From the NCBI GenBank assembly GCA_910584585.1, contig CAJUBP010000038.1, positions 1 through 48,787 on the forward strand: a DNA stretch of 48,787 bases, given 5' to 3'. This document shows positions 16,452 to 23,321 of this stretch, piece after piece. Position 1 is the stretch's first letter. Every line of letters starts with the position of its first letter. Source of the stretch: an uncultured Lachnospiraceae bacterium. GTDB taxonomy: Bacteria; Bacillota; Clostridia; Lachnospirales; Lachnospiraceae. The notes below the pieces were generated by a model. It was not told where the DNA came from and searched no databases. It was given only the letters and a program-made list of their open reading frames with translations. Position numbers and translations under genes: made by a program.

Positions 16452-16602
16452 ATGTCAAAGTGGAAGTAGCCATTGCGCATTCAGAAAATCAAGATATCGG
16501 CCTATTACTATTCCAAAGCATGAGCCAATTAAGAAAGTATATGTGGAGATGGTTAAGCAAATTGTAGCGAGTGAGGCGATAAATGGTGAAAACCTTAGCT
16601 GA
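16452..16602 (+). pseudogene. hicA: hicA toxin remnant with internal deletion
   Basis: The frame ending at the TGA at 16600-16602 encodes SGSSHCAFRKSRYRPITIPK followed by HEPIKKVYVEMVKQIVASE, the C-terminal half of a HicA mRNA interferase including the catalytic His. The N-terminal half is absent. Just ahead, ATGTCAAAGTGG reads MSKW, a usual HicA N-terminus, but in another frame, and hits a stop two codons later. TCAAAGTGG serves both as MSKW coding sequence and as the start of the SGSS coding sequence, as expected if the middle was lost by recombination between two short repeats. No functional toxin can be made. Confidence 0.65.
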
Positions 16603-16861
16603 TTATATGGAAAAGTCTTATCGTATGGAGATTGCAGAAGACAAAGATGAGGGTGGCTTTGTGGTTTCTTATCCGGATCTTCCAGGATGCATTACTTGTG
16701 GTGAAACAGTGGAATCTGCTGTGTTAAATGCGCTAGACGCAAAACGAGCATGGCTTGAAGCTGCACTTGGAGAGGGAATAAAAATTTATGATCCAGACAA
16801 TTTAGATGATTATTCAGGACAATTTAAGTTAAGGATACCTCGAAGTTTGCATAGGCTATAA
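16583..16861 (+). CDS. hicB: HicB-family antitoxin, truncated at the C-terminus
   Basis: Antitoxin of the HicAB type II system. 92 aa: the N-terminal RNase-H-like fold is intact (FVVSYPDLPGCITCGETVES then AVLNALDAKRAWLEAAL) and reaches the linker YSGQFKLRIPRSLHR, where HicB proteins normally continue about 20-25 residues into a ribbon-helix-helix DNA-binding domain. Here a stop follows at once, so autoregulation is probably lost. The start overlaps the hicA remnant by 20 bp. With the toxin broken, this is probably a relict gene. Confidence 0.75.
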   Translation: MVKTLADYMEKSYRMEIAEDKDEGGFVVSYPDLPGCITCGETVESAVLNALDAKRAWLEAALGEGIKIYDPDNLDDYSGQFKLRIPRSLHRL

Positions 16862-16932
16862 AAATAATATGCGAGAAATTGTATATCCAGAATATCATTT
16901 GACAATTCCCAATTTAGTCAAAAATATATTAA

Positions 16933-17055
16933 AAACAGACCAAAATAGAAGGCACAGCCTACTATTCCGTAACTATACAGACAGCAGATGTCAATGATAA
17001 CATAGACGGTACATCCGCACCGCCATTGACATCTGCTGTTTGTTCTGCTCTATGA
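16933..17055 (+). other. Unidentified coding fragment
   Basis: A 40-codon stop-to-stop frame (KIEGTAYYSVTIQTADVNDN and onward to SAVCSAL) with protein-like composition but no start codon or ribosome binding site. It looks like the C-terminal piece of an accessory protein; I cannot name the family. Its end is built into the 16-bp hairpin listed separately. Confidence 0.3.
16981..17039. repeat. 16-bp perfect inverted repeat
   Basis: Arms 16981-16996 and 17024-17039 are perfectly complementary with a 27-nt loop containing a small inner ACGGT/ACCG hairpin. Possible bidirectional terminator of decayed genes on either side. Confidence 0.65.
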
Positions 17056-17124
17056 TAATCAAGGCAAATAAGCCAAAGACTGCTTATCTGCCTCTCCATA
17101 ATTATAAGCAAAGTATCTACCCGT

Positions 17125-17235
17125 TTAGAAAAAGTTATCATCCGGTATATGTTCCATAATATCGCTAATGTCACACTCTAAAATATTACACAGGCGGTCA
17201 TTTGTTAGAGTGAAAGTACCTGCTTTTATCACCAT
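17125..17235 (-). pseudogene. C-terminal fragment of an XRE (Cro/C1) regulator
   Basis: A 36-codon minus-strand frame reads TLTNDRLCNILECDISDIME then HIPDDNFF and stop. This is the usual end of small XRE-type regulators of Clostridia (L-x-x-IC-x-x-L-x-C-x-I-x-DI). The helix-turn-helix part is missing. Confidence 0.5.
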
Positions 17236-17258
17236 CCTGTTTTGGTAAAGCCCCCCTA

Positions 17259-17630
17259 TCACACCTCAACCGCAACTGCCGTATGCTTAGTATAGGGCAG
17301 AAACTTCCGGTAAATATCTTCCGTCCGTATTTTCATGTAGCCTGTTGTTGTACCGTCGCTGCACCCATACCATTCTTCCGAAAGCACTTCTTTATCAAAT
17401 ATAATCTGCACCTTGTTTTCCCCATCCAAAAGACTGCTGAAAACAGTAGCCGCGCCAACTTTTGTGCCGAGCATAGTTTCCATGTCTTCTGAGGAGGCAA
17501 AGGAAACGCGGGCAACTCCCAGCGCATTGCTGAAATCTTTAGAGCGGAACGGCTTATTTCCCACTGTGATAAACAGGTAAAACTGTGTCCGCTGGCGGTT
17601 ACAGAGAAACAGCGTTTTCACCATGCGCAT
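17259..17630 (-). pseudogene. Prolyl-tRNA deacylase (YbaK/ProX) lacking its N-terminus
   Basis: Encodes about 123 residues of a YbaK/ProX trans-editing enzyme, which hydrolyses mischarged Ala-tRNA(Pro) or Cys-tRNA(Pro). The retained part starts at KTLFLCNRQRTQFYL, includes LGVARVSFAS and runs to the normal C-terminus (RKFLPYTKHTAVAVEV). Family members have about 40 more residues ahead of KNLFLC. Upstream the open frame continues but is not homologous, because it is antisense to the start of the LysR gene. The break at about 17630-17650 looks like a recombination junction. It probably has no intact fold. Confidence 0.7.
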
Positions 17631-17651
17631 CAGATATAAGGCGGTAGCGAT

Positions 17652-18518
17652 ATGGATATGAATATTCAAAAATACATGGCATTTGTAAAAACGGTAGAGT
17701 ACGGCAGTTTTACAAGAGCCGCTGAAATGCTGAATTATTCCCAATCCGGCATTAGCCGTATGATTAACGATTTGGAAAAAGAATGGAACGTTGTCTTACT
17801 GGAAAGAGGAAAGTCCGGCGTAAAGCTGACGAGCGACGGAATGAAACTGCTTCCCTATGCCCAAAATGTCTGCACGGAATATGAGAAATTGCAGATGGAA
17901 GTGGACGAACTGAACGGACTTAGATCCGGGCTTATCCGCATTGGTACATTTTCAAGTGTGGCGACACATTGGCTTCCGAACATGATCAGAAATTTTCAAC
18001 AGGCGTATCCGGGCATTGACTATGAACTGCTTCTCGGTGATTATACGGAGATTGAAGAATGGATCGCGGACGGACGTGTTGACTGCGGCTTTCTGCGCCT
18101 GCCTGCCCGCCCCGAATTTGAAACCTATTTTTTGGAGCAGGACAGGCTTCTCGCTATCCTGCCGGAGAACCATTCCCTTGCGAACCTTGAAAAAATCCCA
18201 GTGGCAGCTTTATGTGACGAACCGTTTATGCTATTGGAAAAGGGCGCAAAAGCAGAGGTCTCAGAAATATTTGAAGGCTGTAACCTGGCGCCCAAAATTC
18301 ATTTTACAACATGGGACGACTACGCGATCATGTCAATAGTGGAAAGCGGGCTTGGTATCAGCATTTTGCCGGAACTAATATTAAGGCGCATCCCCTATCG
18401 AATTGTTGCGAAAGAACTAGAGGTACCCGCATATAGAAAAATCGGTATTGCCCTCCGAAGCAAGAAAAATGCTTCCCTTGCGGTAAAGCGGTTTTTAGAT
18501 TATTTGCAGTACCGTTAA
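17652..18518 (+). CDS. LysR-family transcriptional regulator
   Basis: 288 aa, full length for the family. N-terminal winged helix-turn-helix (YGSFTRAAEMLNYSQSGISR at ~17-36) and C-terminal periplasmic-binding-like effector domain (~90-285). Two close ATGs (17652 and 17658) are possible; neither has a strong ribosome binding site. LysR proteins usually control a divergent neighbour; here that neighbour is the beheaded prolyl-tRNA deacylase, so the original target may have been lost. The gene ends in the 216-bp structured repeat. Confidence 0.92.
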   Translation: MDMNIQKYMAFVKTVEYGSFTRAAEMLNYSQSGISRMINDLEKEWNVVLLERGKSGVKLTSDGMKLLPYAQNVCTEYEKLQMEVDELNGLRSGLIRIGTFSSVATHWLPNMIRNFQQAYPGIDYELLLGDYTEIEEWIADGRVDCGFLRLPARPEFETYFLEQDRLLAILPENHSLANLEKIPVAALCDEPFMLLEKGAKAEVSEIFEGCNLAPKIHFTTWDDYAIMSIVESGLGISILPELILRRIPYRIVAKELEVPAYRKIGIALRSKKNASLAVKRFLDYLQYR

Positions 18519-18579
18519 ATATCGGGCAAACTCAATTAAGATTCTCTTGGGAAACAGCCATAGCTTCGGCGCTCCAGGG

Positions 18580-18795
18580 AACAATCTGCATTTCGATACA
18601 CAGGAAAGTCAGGATGGCCCTTTGGCTAAGCAAACGATTCATGGGCGTTCTTAGTGGAGGCGAAATCCACTGCTTACGTAGACTTAGGAAGGAAGGCTTT
18701 CCTGACTTCCTTAGTCGTAGTTAGCAGTTAGTTTGCCGGAACGTTGCCCAGTTTGTGTGACAAAGGGCCATCCTGACTTTCCGTACGTATCCCAA
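18580..18795. repeat. Structured 216-bp repeat element, copy A
   Basis: A 22-bp perfect closing stem (18603-18624 with 18761-18782), extended by GATAC/GTATC further out, encloses a multibranched core. The core includes a hairpin AGTGGA-GGCGAAA-TCCACT and a long arm whose ends are GACTTAGGAAG and CTTCCTTAGTC. The inverted copy at 31092-31308 shares the core almost exactly, while the closing stem differs with compensation on both arms. It sits between the convergent ends of LysR and the PEGA lipoprotein gene. No ORF. Family not recognised. Confidence 0.85.
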
Positions 18796-18856
18796 TACGC
18801 AACGTTCACTGCAATCTGCTTTGCAATATTTACATTTCGATATTGTTTCGATTCAC

Positions 18857-20113
18857 TTAATTCCTGTTAGCATTCCCGCTGGTTACATTGTTGTTATTGC
18901 TGTTATTATTGTTGCTGTTATTATTATTGTTGCTGCTATTATTGTTGCTGTTATTATTATTACTGCTATTATTATTGCTGTTATTATTATTTGTGTTATT
19001 GTTTCTATTGGTATTATTGTTGCTGTTATTATTACTGCTGTTATTATTACTGCTGTTACTGGGCGGATTGGCAGTGGAAATCGTTTCATCAGAGCTTTTA
19101 TCCGTTAATTTGATGGTAAGCACAGCAGTTTTAGAGTTCACGATTAAGGTCCGGCTCCATTCTTCGTAGCCTTCGGCCTTAGCGGTCAGGCGGTGGGTGC
19201 CGTAGCGAACCTCCACGGCCTTGCTGATGTCGATCTTCTGGCCGTCCAGGTAGACTTCTGTGTTGGCAGGCTCCACTTTAAACTGGATTTGGCAGGACTT
19301 GGGACCCTCGCCTTTCAGTTCGTTGAGATCTACAGTGGTTTCCTGGTTGGCTTCTACGGTGATTTCCCGGCTGCCGCCGTAGCCGTCGTTGGCAACAGCC
19401 AGAAGGTAAGTGCCTTCCGCCACTTCAATCCGCATCTGGGGCACCACTTTCATGGAAATCAGATTTCCGATGGTGATATAGCCGCCCTGGAAAATGTCGG
19501 TGTTTTTAAGGGCTACGGTTCCATGGCCCGCCAGCACCTGAATGGTGTAAATCTGCTTGTCAATTCCCCGCAGGCAGATGGTGTCCTGTTCGCTGATCTC
19601 AGAAAGGGATATCTTGCTGTTTCCGTGGTAGGCGGACACTTTATCGTCAAAGAAATAGGTGCTGCCTCCGACACTTAAGGTCTGTTTGGCAAGATCCAGG
19701 GTAAAATGATACAAATCGTCATAGGAGAACACTTCATCCGAAATCTGAACATTTACAAGGGTTTCCCCTCTTCGCTCAATGGTCACCAGTTCTCCCACTG
19801 AAATCTGGCTTACCGTCAGGTTATCTCCGTATTTTCCCTTAAAGTAAGTTGCTCCAGTGTAATTAAAAGGCTTCTCTCTGGCAGTCTCCCAATCCTGCAG
19901 GGTGATTACGCTCCGCTCTGTATCAATGGCAGTCACAATATACAGCTTATCCGTTTCTTTGAGAATTTCCACTTCCTCAATATAGCCGTCTTCTTTCCCC
20001 TTCAAAGCCTCCCTGCCATCGGTAATCTTGCCTCCCTCTCCCTGGCCTCCGCATCCTGCTAATACCATCAGGCATACCGCCAGGAACACAAAAACGCCTT
20101 TCCTCTTTTGCAT
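18857..20113 (-). CDS. PEGA-domain lipoprotein with Asn/Ser-rich tail
   Basis: Secreted lipoprotein: hydrophobic signal with lipobox LAGC (Cys at ~21). The middle region has no recognised enzyme motif. Residues ~272-340 form a PEGA-like domain (VEPANTEVYLDGQKIDISKA, then YGTHRLTAKAEGYEEW), a surface beta-sandwich module. The last ~75 residues are almost only Asn and Ser with a few Thr and Arg. On the opposite strand this tract reads as poly-Leu, which is a shadow. Start ATG follows GGGAGGG. Probably a cell-surface protein of unknown role; the tail may be length-variable. Confidence 0.85.
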   Translation of the reverse strand: MQKRKGVFVFLAVCLMVLAGCGGQGEGGKITDGREALKGKEDGYIEEVEILKETDKLYIVTAIDTERSVITLQDWETAREKPFNYTGATYFKGKYGDNLTVSQISVGELVTIERRGETLVNVQISDEVFSYDDLYHFTLDLAKQTLSVGGSTYFFDDKVSAYHGNSKISLSEISEQDTICLRGIDKQIYTIQVLAGHGTVALKNTDIFQGGYITIGNLISMKVVPQMRIEVAEGTYLLAVANDGYGGSREITVEANQETTVDLNELKGEGPKSCQIQFKVEPANTEVYLDGQKIDISKAVEVRYGTHRLTAKAEGYEEWSRTLIVNSKTAVLTIKLTDKSSDETISTANPPSNSSNNNSSNNNSNNNTNRNNNTNNNNSNNNSSNNNNSNNNSSNNNNNSNNNNSNNNNVTSGNANRN

Positions 20114-20232
20114 CTCAATCCCTCCCTAACTCACTCTTAAAACACGCTCTATCCTGCAGCGAACACTCCGCATTCCAATACACGGAAAATGAAAGATTGC
20201 CCTCCGTCTCCCAATCCAGAGCATTCTCCGCA

Positions 20233-21225
20233 CTACTTAGCCATCAATTGCAGAAAGCTTTCCCTGGCCTCATTCTGCGAAATGAATTTCTCCAGTTTCT
20301 CCAGGTTTCTCCCGCACACCCAGGCTTTGCTCGCGTTAAAATAGTGATTCGCGATCTTCCAGAATTTTTCCGGATAGGCAAGCCGGATATAGAGCTGCTT
20401 CATCTCCTGTTCGCTTAAAGCCCGGACTTTATGGTACGCGCTGAGCATATCCATCCCCAGGCCCATATTCCAGTTATGCTTTTCCATAATTTTGCGCATA
20501 AAATTGCCCAGATCCGACACCTGGATGTCGTAAGAGGCCTTTTCAAAATTCAGCACTGCAATCCCCTGTCTGGAAAACAGCACATTATGCTGGTTGTAAT
20601 CTCCGTGGCAGATTCCGTAAATGCTCTCTTTTTTGCCGTCCTCTTCTTCTCTCTTAAGTTCCTGCTGCTGCAGTTTCACCACATCCATGGCTTCTCCGTA
20701 AAATTGATCGAAGCTTTTTAAAAATTCCATCTCAAAATCCGTCTTCTTTTTCCTGGAAAAAATAAAATTGCGGACTTTTTTCAATTCTCTCGTATGTCTT
20801 TCATTTTCTTCCAATAAGGTGTGATCCTTCACTTGAAGATACTCCGGTATTTCCTTTGGAAACTCCTTAAGAACATTATGTATATCGGCTAACTGCCGGA
20901 TGGACTTTAAAATATCGTCCCGGCTCTTGGTATCGCATTCTCTGCCTTCATACCAGTCTCTCACCATATAGGCAGTTCCGTCCACATCTCTGGCTATGGT
21001 TTTGGCGTCCTCGGTTTTTACGATACAATCAATCCGTTCTTGTCCATGATTCTTCAAAAACTGCAGCAGACCATACAGGAAATCTGCCCTTCCTTCGGAG
21101 CCTTTATATTCTTTTAAAATTTTCAGGCCCTTATCCGTATCACAAATCAATGCGCCTCTTCCTTTTACCGTCTGCCTCACTTCAAAAGGATATTGTTCCA
21201 AAATCAGATTTTCTCGATTATACAC
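20233..21225 (-). CDS. CotS-family spore coat / aminoglycoside-phosphotransferase-like protein
   Basis: 330 aa with the kinase-like fold of the CotS/YutH/YsxE spore coat family. The catalytic-loop motif CHGDYNQHNVLF (H207, D209, N214) is present. The metal-binding motif after it, normally (I/V)xDF, reads VLNFEKA with N226 in place of Asp, so catalytic activity is doubtful and a structural coat role is possible. Start is GTG at 21225, preceded by GGAGGGG. It lies 72 bp downstream of cca on the same strand and may be cotranscribed with yqeY and cca. Confidence 0.8.
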   Translation of the reverse strand: MYNRENLILEQYPFEVRQTVKGRGALICDTDKGLKILKEYKGSEGRADFLYGLLQFLKNHGQERIDCIVKTEDAKTIARDVDGTAYMVRDWYEGRECDTKSRDDILKSIRQLADIHNVLKEFPKEIPEYLQVKDHTLLEENERHTRELKKVRNFIFSRKKKTDFEMEFLKSFDQFYGEAMDVVKLQQQELKREEEDGKKESIYGICHGDYNQHNVLFSRQGIAVLNFEKASYDIQVSDLGNFMRKIMEKHNWNMGLGMDMLSAYHKVRALSEQEMKQLYIRLAYPEKFWKIANHYFNASKAWVCGRNLEKLEKFISQNEARESFLQLMAK

Positions 21226-21297
21226 ATAAACCCCTCCACCATGATATTCACAGGCTTATTTCCTGTGTCTTTCTATCATATGTGAAAGGGTCGGATT

Positions 21298-22635
21298 CTA
21301 TTCTGATTTTCTGTCTGTTTTCAGCAATTCTAACAATTTTTCTCTGGTATTGTCCTCCGGCGCGTTCAATACGTGCTGCAGCATCCCATCTAATACTTCT
21401 CCAAGCTCTCTGCCCGGCTTCATGCCAAGTTCGATCAAGTCTTTGCCCTTCACCGCAAGGTCTTTCAAGGTGAGACATTGATTTTTCTCCATAATGTCCC
21501 AGTATATCCTCTGATATTCAGCAAGATAATCCAGTTTTTCCTGCCGCTTGTATTGATTTTTGGCCAGCGTATCCGCGCGCTTCACTTCAAAAAGAGCCTG
21601 TAAACGCTCCGCCCCAATTTTATGAACAGCATGGCGGATATTCGCCTCCTCCAGCAGCGGCCTGTGATCGTGCCAGGTAATCAGCGCTGTTACCTCAGAA
21701 ATCGTGTCATTGTCAAACTTCAGACGCTGCAAAATCTCCTTCGCCATCTCTGCTCCTTTTTGGGGATGCCCGTAGAAATGATAGATTCCCTCTTCATCCA
21801 CGCTCTTGCAGACAGGCTTGGCCACATCATGCAAAAGCATTGTCAGCCGAAGAACTTTGTCTTTCCGAATGTTCTTAAGGGCCTCTATGGTGTGTTCCCC
21901 CACATTGTAGCAGTGATGCAGGTTGTTCTGGGGCGTCGTCATCATTGCGTCAAATTCCGGCAGAATCACACGGGTAATCCCTGTCTCATAGAGGGTGCGC
22001 ATCTTTTCCGGATGGTCAGACACCAGAAGCTTGACCAGTTCCGCCTGAATCCGCTCTGTGCTGACTTCAGAAAGATTCTGCGCCAGCCGGGGAATCATTT
22101 CCCTGGTCTCTTCTTCTATGGTAAACCCAAGCTGAGCCGCAAACCTTACGGCCCGCATCAGCCGCAGGGCGTCTTCTGTAAAACGTTTTGCCGGGTTCCC
22201 CACGCAGCGGATCTGCTTCCTTTGCAAATCCCCCGCTCCGTCAAATACGTCAATCAGCCCGGCCTGTTCATTATAGGCCATGGCATTGATAGTGAAATCC
22301 CTGCGCTTTAAATCCTCAATTAAGTCCGAGGTAAAAATAACCTCTTTCGGATGTCTCTTATCTTCATATTCACCGTCAATCCGGTAGGTGGTCACCTCAA
22401 ATCCCTCTTTGCCGCAGAGCACGGTAACTGTTCCATGCCGGATTCCTGTATCTACAGTCCTCGGAAAAAGCATTTTCACCTGCTTCGGGGAAGCGGAGGT
22501 TGTAATATCCCAATCCTCCGGCAGCCGGCCTAAAACGGAATCCCTCACACAGCCTCCCACTGCATAAGCCTCATATCCCGCCTCTGTCAGCGTATCAATT
22601 ATAAACTTTACTTTTTCCGGCAACTGTATTGTCAT
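21298..22635 (-). CDS. cca: CCA tRNA nucleotidyltransferase / poly(A) polymerase family
   Basis: Class II nucleotidyltransferase that adds or repairs the tRNA 3' CCA. This fits the tRNAs in this window, whose CCA is not encoded. Nucleotidyltransferase motif GGCVRD (27-32) with metal-binding D41-W-D43, then the ERIQAEL region. A C-terminal HD domain (HCYNVGEHT, LLHDVAKP, WHDH) suggests phosphatase activity and a CCA-adding rather than poly(A) role. 445 aa. Start ATG follows AGGAG; the gap to yqeY is 9 bp. Confidence 0.92.
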   Translation of the reverse strand: MTIQLPEKVKFIIDTLTEAGYEAYAVGGCVRDSVLGRLPEDWDITTSASPKQVKMLFPRTVDTGIRHGTVTVLCGKEGFEVTTYRIDGEYEDKRHPKEVIFTSDLIEDLKRRDFTINAMAYNEQAGLIDVFDGAGDLQRKQIRCVGNPAKRFTEDALRLMRAVRFAAQLGFTIEEETREMIPRLAQNLSEVSTERIQAELVKLLVSDHPEKMRTLYETGITRVILPEFDAMMTTPQNNLHHCYNVGEHTIEALKNIRKDKVLRLTMLLHDVAKPVCKSVDEEGIYHFYGHPQKGAEMAKEILQRLKFDNDTISEVTALITWHDHRPLLEEANIRHAVHKIGAERLQALFEVKRADTLAKNQYKRQEKLDYLAEYQRIYWDIMEKNQCLTLKDLAVKGKDLIELGMKPGRELGEVLDGMLQHVLNAPEDNTREKLLELLKTDRKSE

Positions 22636-22644
22636 ACCAAACTC

Positions 22645-23082
22645 CTATTTGCATAAATCCGCCACTACCTGATTAATTACTTTTCCGTCGGCCTTGCCCT
22701 TTAATTCCGCCATAACCGCTTTCATAATCTGGCCCTTATTCTTTGTGGCAACCACTTCCGCAAATTTCTCCGTAATGTAAGATCTCACTTCCTCTTCAGA
22801 CATCAGAGCCGGAGCATATTCTTTGATCACATCGTACCGAAGCTGATATTCTTCCAACAAATCCGTCCGCTCCGCCGGACAGGTGTCAAGCTGCTCTTTC
22901 GCTGTCTTTAATTCCTTTAAAATCACCCGATCCACCAAAGCTTCCGGAATATCTTCCCGGCAGCCCTCATCAATGGCTGCTTTCTTCACGGCAGAAACCA
23001 ATGCGGAAATCGCGTCCTTTCTGCCTTTATTCTTAGCCTTCATGGCTGCTATCATATCATTCTGCAATGTTTTTATTTCCAT
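22645..23082 (-). CDS. yqeY: YqeY/GatB-tail domain protein
   Basis: 145-aa cytosolic protein matching the YqeY family: helical N-terminal part (LQNDMIAAMKAKNKGRKDAI) and the GatB C-terminal-like domain ending GKADGKVINQVVADLCK. It may act in tRNA-related chemistry, but no activity is established. Ribosome binding site AAGGAAG. Nearly adjacent to cca, so probably one transcript. Confidence 0.92.
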   Translation of the reverse strand: MEIKTLQNDMIAAMKAKNKGRKDAISALVSAVKKAAIDEGCREDIPEALVDRVILKELKTAKEQLDTCPAERTDLLEEYQLRYDVIKEYAPALMSEEEVRSYITEKFAEVVATKNKGQIMKAVMAELKGKADGKVINQVVADLCK

Positions 23083-23122
23083 AAATAATCTTCCTTCTTT
23101 CTTCTATATCCCGCGCTTTGCA

Positions 23123-23297
23123 GCCGCTTGGGCGCCTGCACGCATAATACGCAATCCGCACACCTAAGTTAGAAATAGCGTACTGGCCGCTTAGGTGCCT
23201 GCATGCATTATCCACACGCCTAAGTCAGGAATGACGTACTGGCCGCCTGGACCCCTGCATACGTTATCCGCCGCTATCCCGACACTGCGCACGTCTG
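23123..23297. repeat. Three diverged ~56-63 bp direct repeats upstream of yqeY
   Basis: Units 23123-23185, 23186-23241 and 23242-23297 begin GCCGCYTGG or GCCGCTTAGG and share CCTGCAYRC, TTATCC and GTACTG segments. The first junction also forms a hairpin (CACCTAAG at 23161-23168 with CTTAGGTG at 23190-23197). The third unit has diverged in its second half. Confidence 0.75.
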
Positions 23298-23321
23298 CAA
23301 AAGCGTCTTTGAAAAAATACC

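Noticed and set aside
18888..19169. Plus-strand frame reading as a run of about 30 leucines
   Set aside because: It is antisense to the Asn/Ser tract of the PEGA lipoprotein, has no ribosome binding site and only reflects the triplet repeat.
23123..23297. CRISPR array
   Set aside because: Repeats are 56-63 bp, diverged and contiguous without unique spacers, and no cas genes are near. The same applies to the arrays at 29.7 and 33.1 kb.
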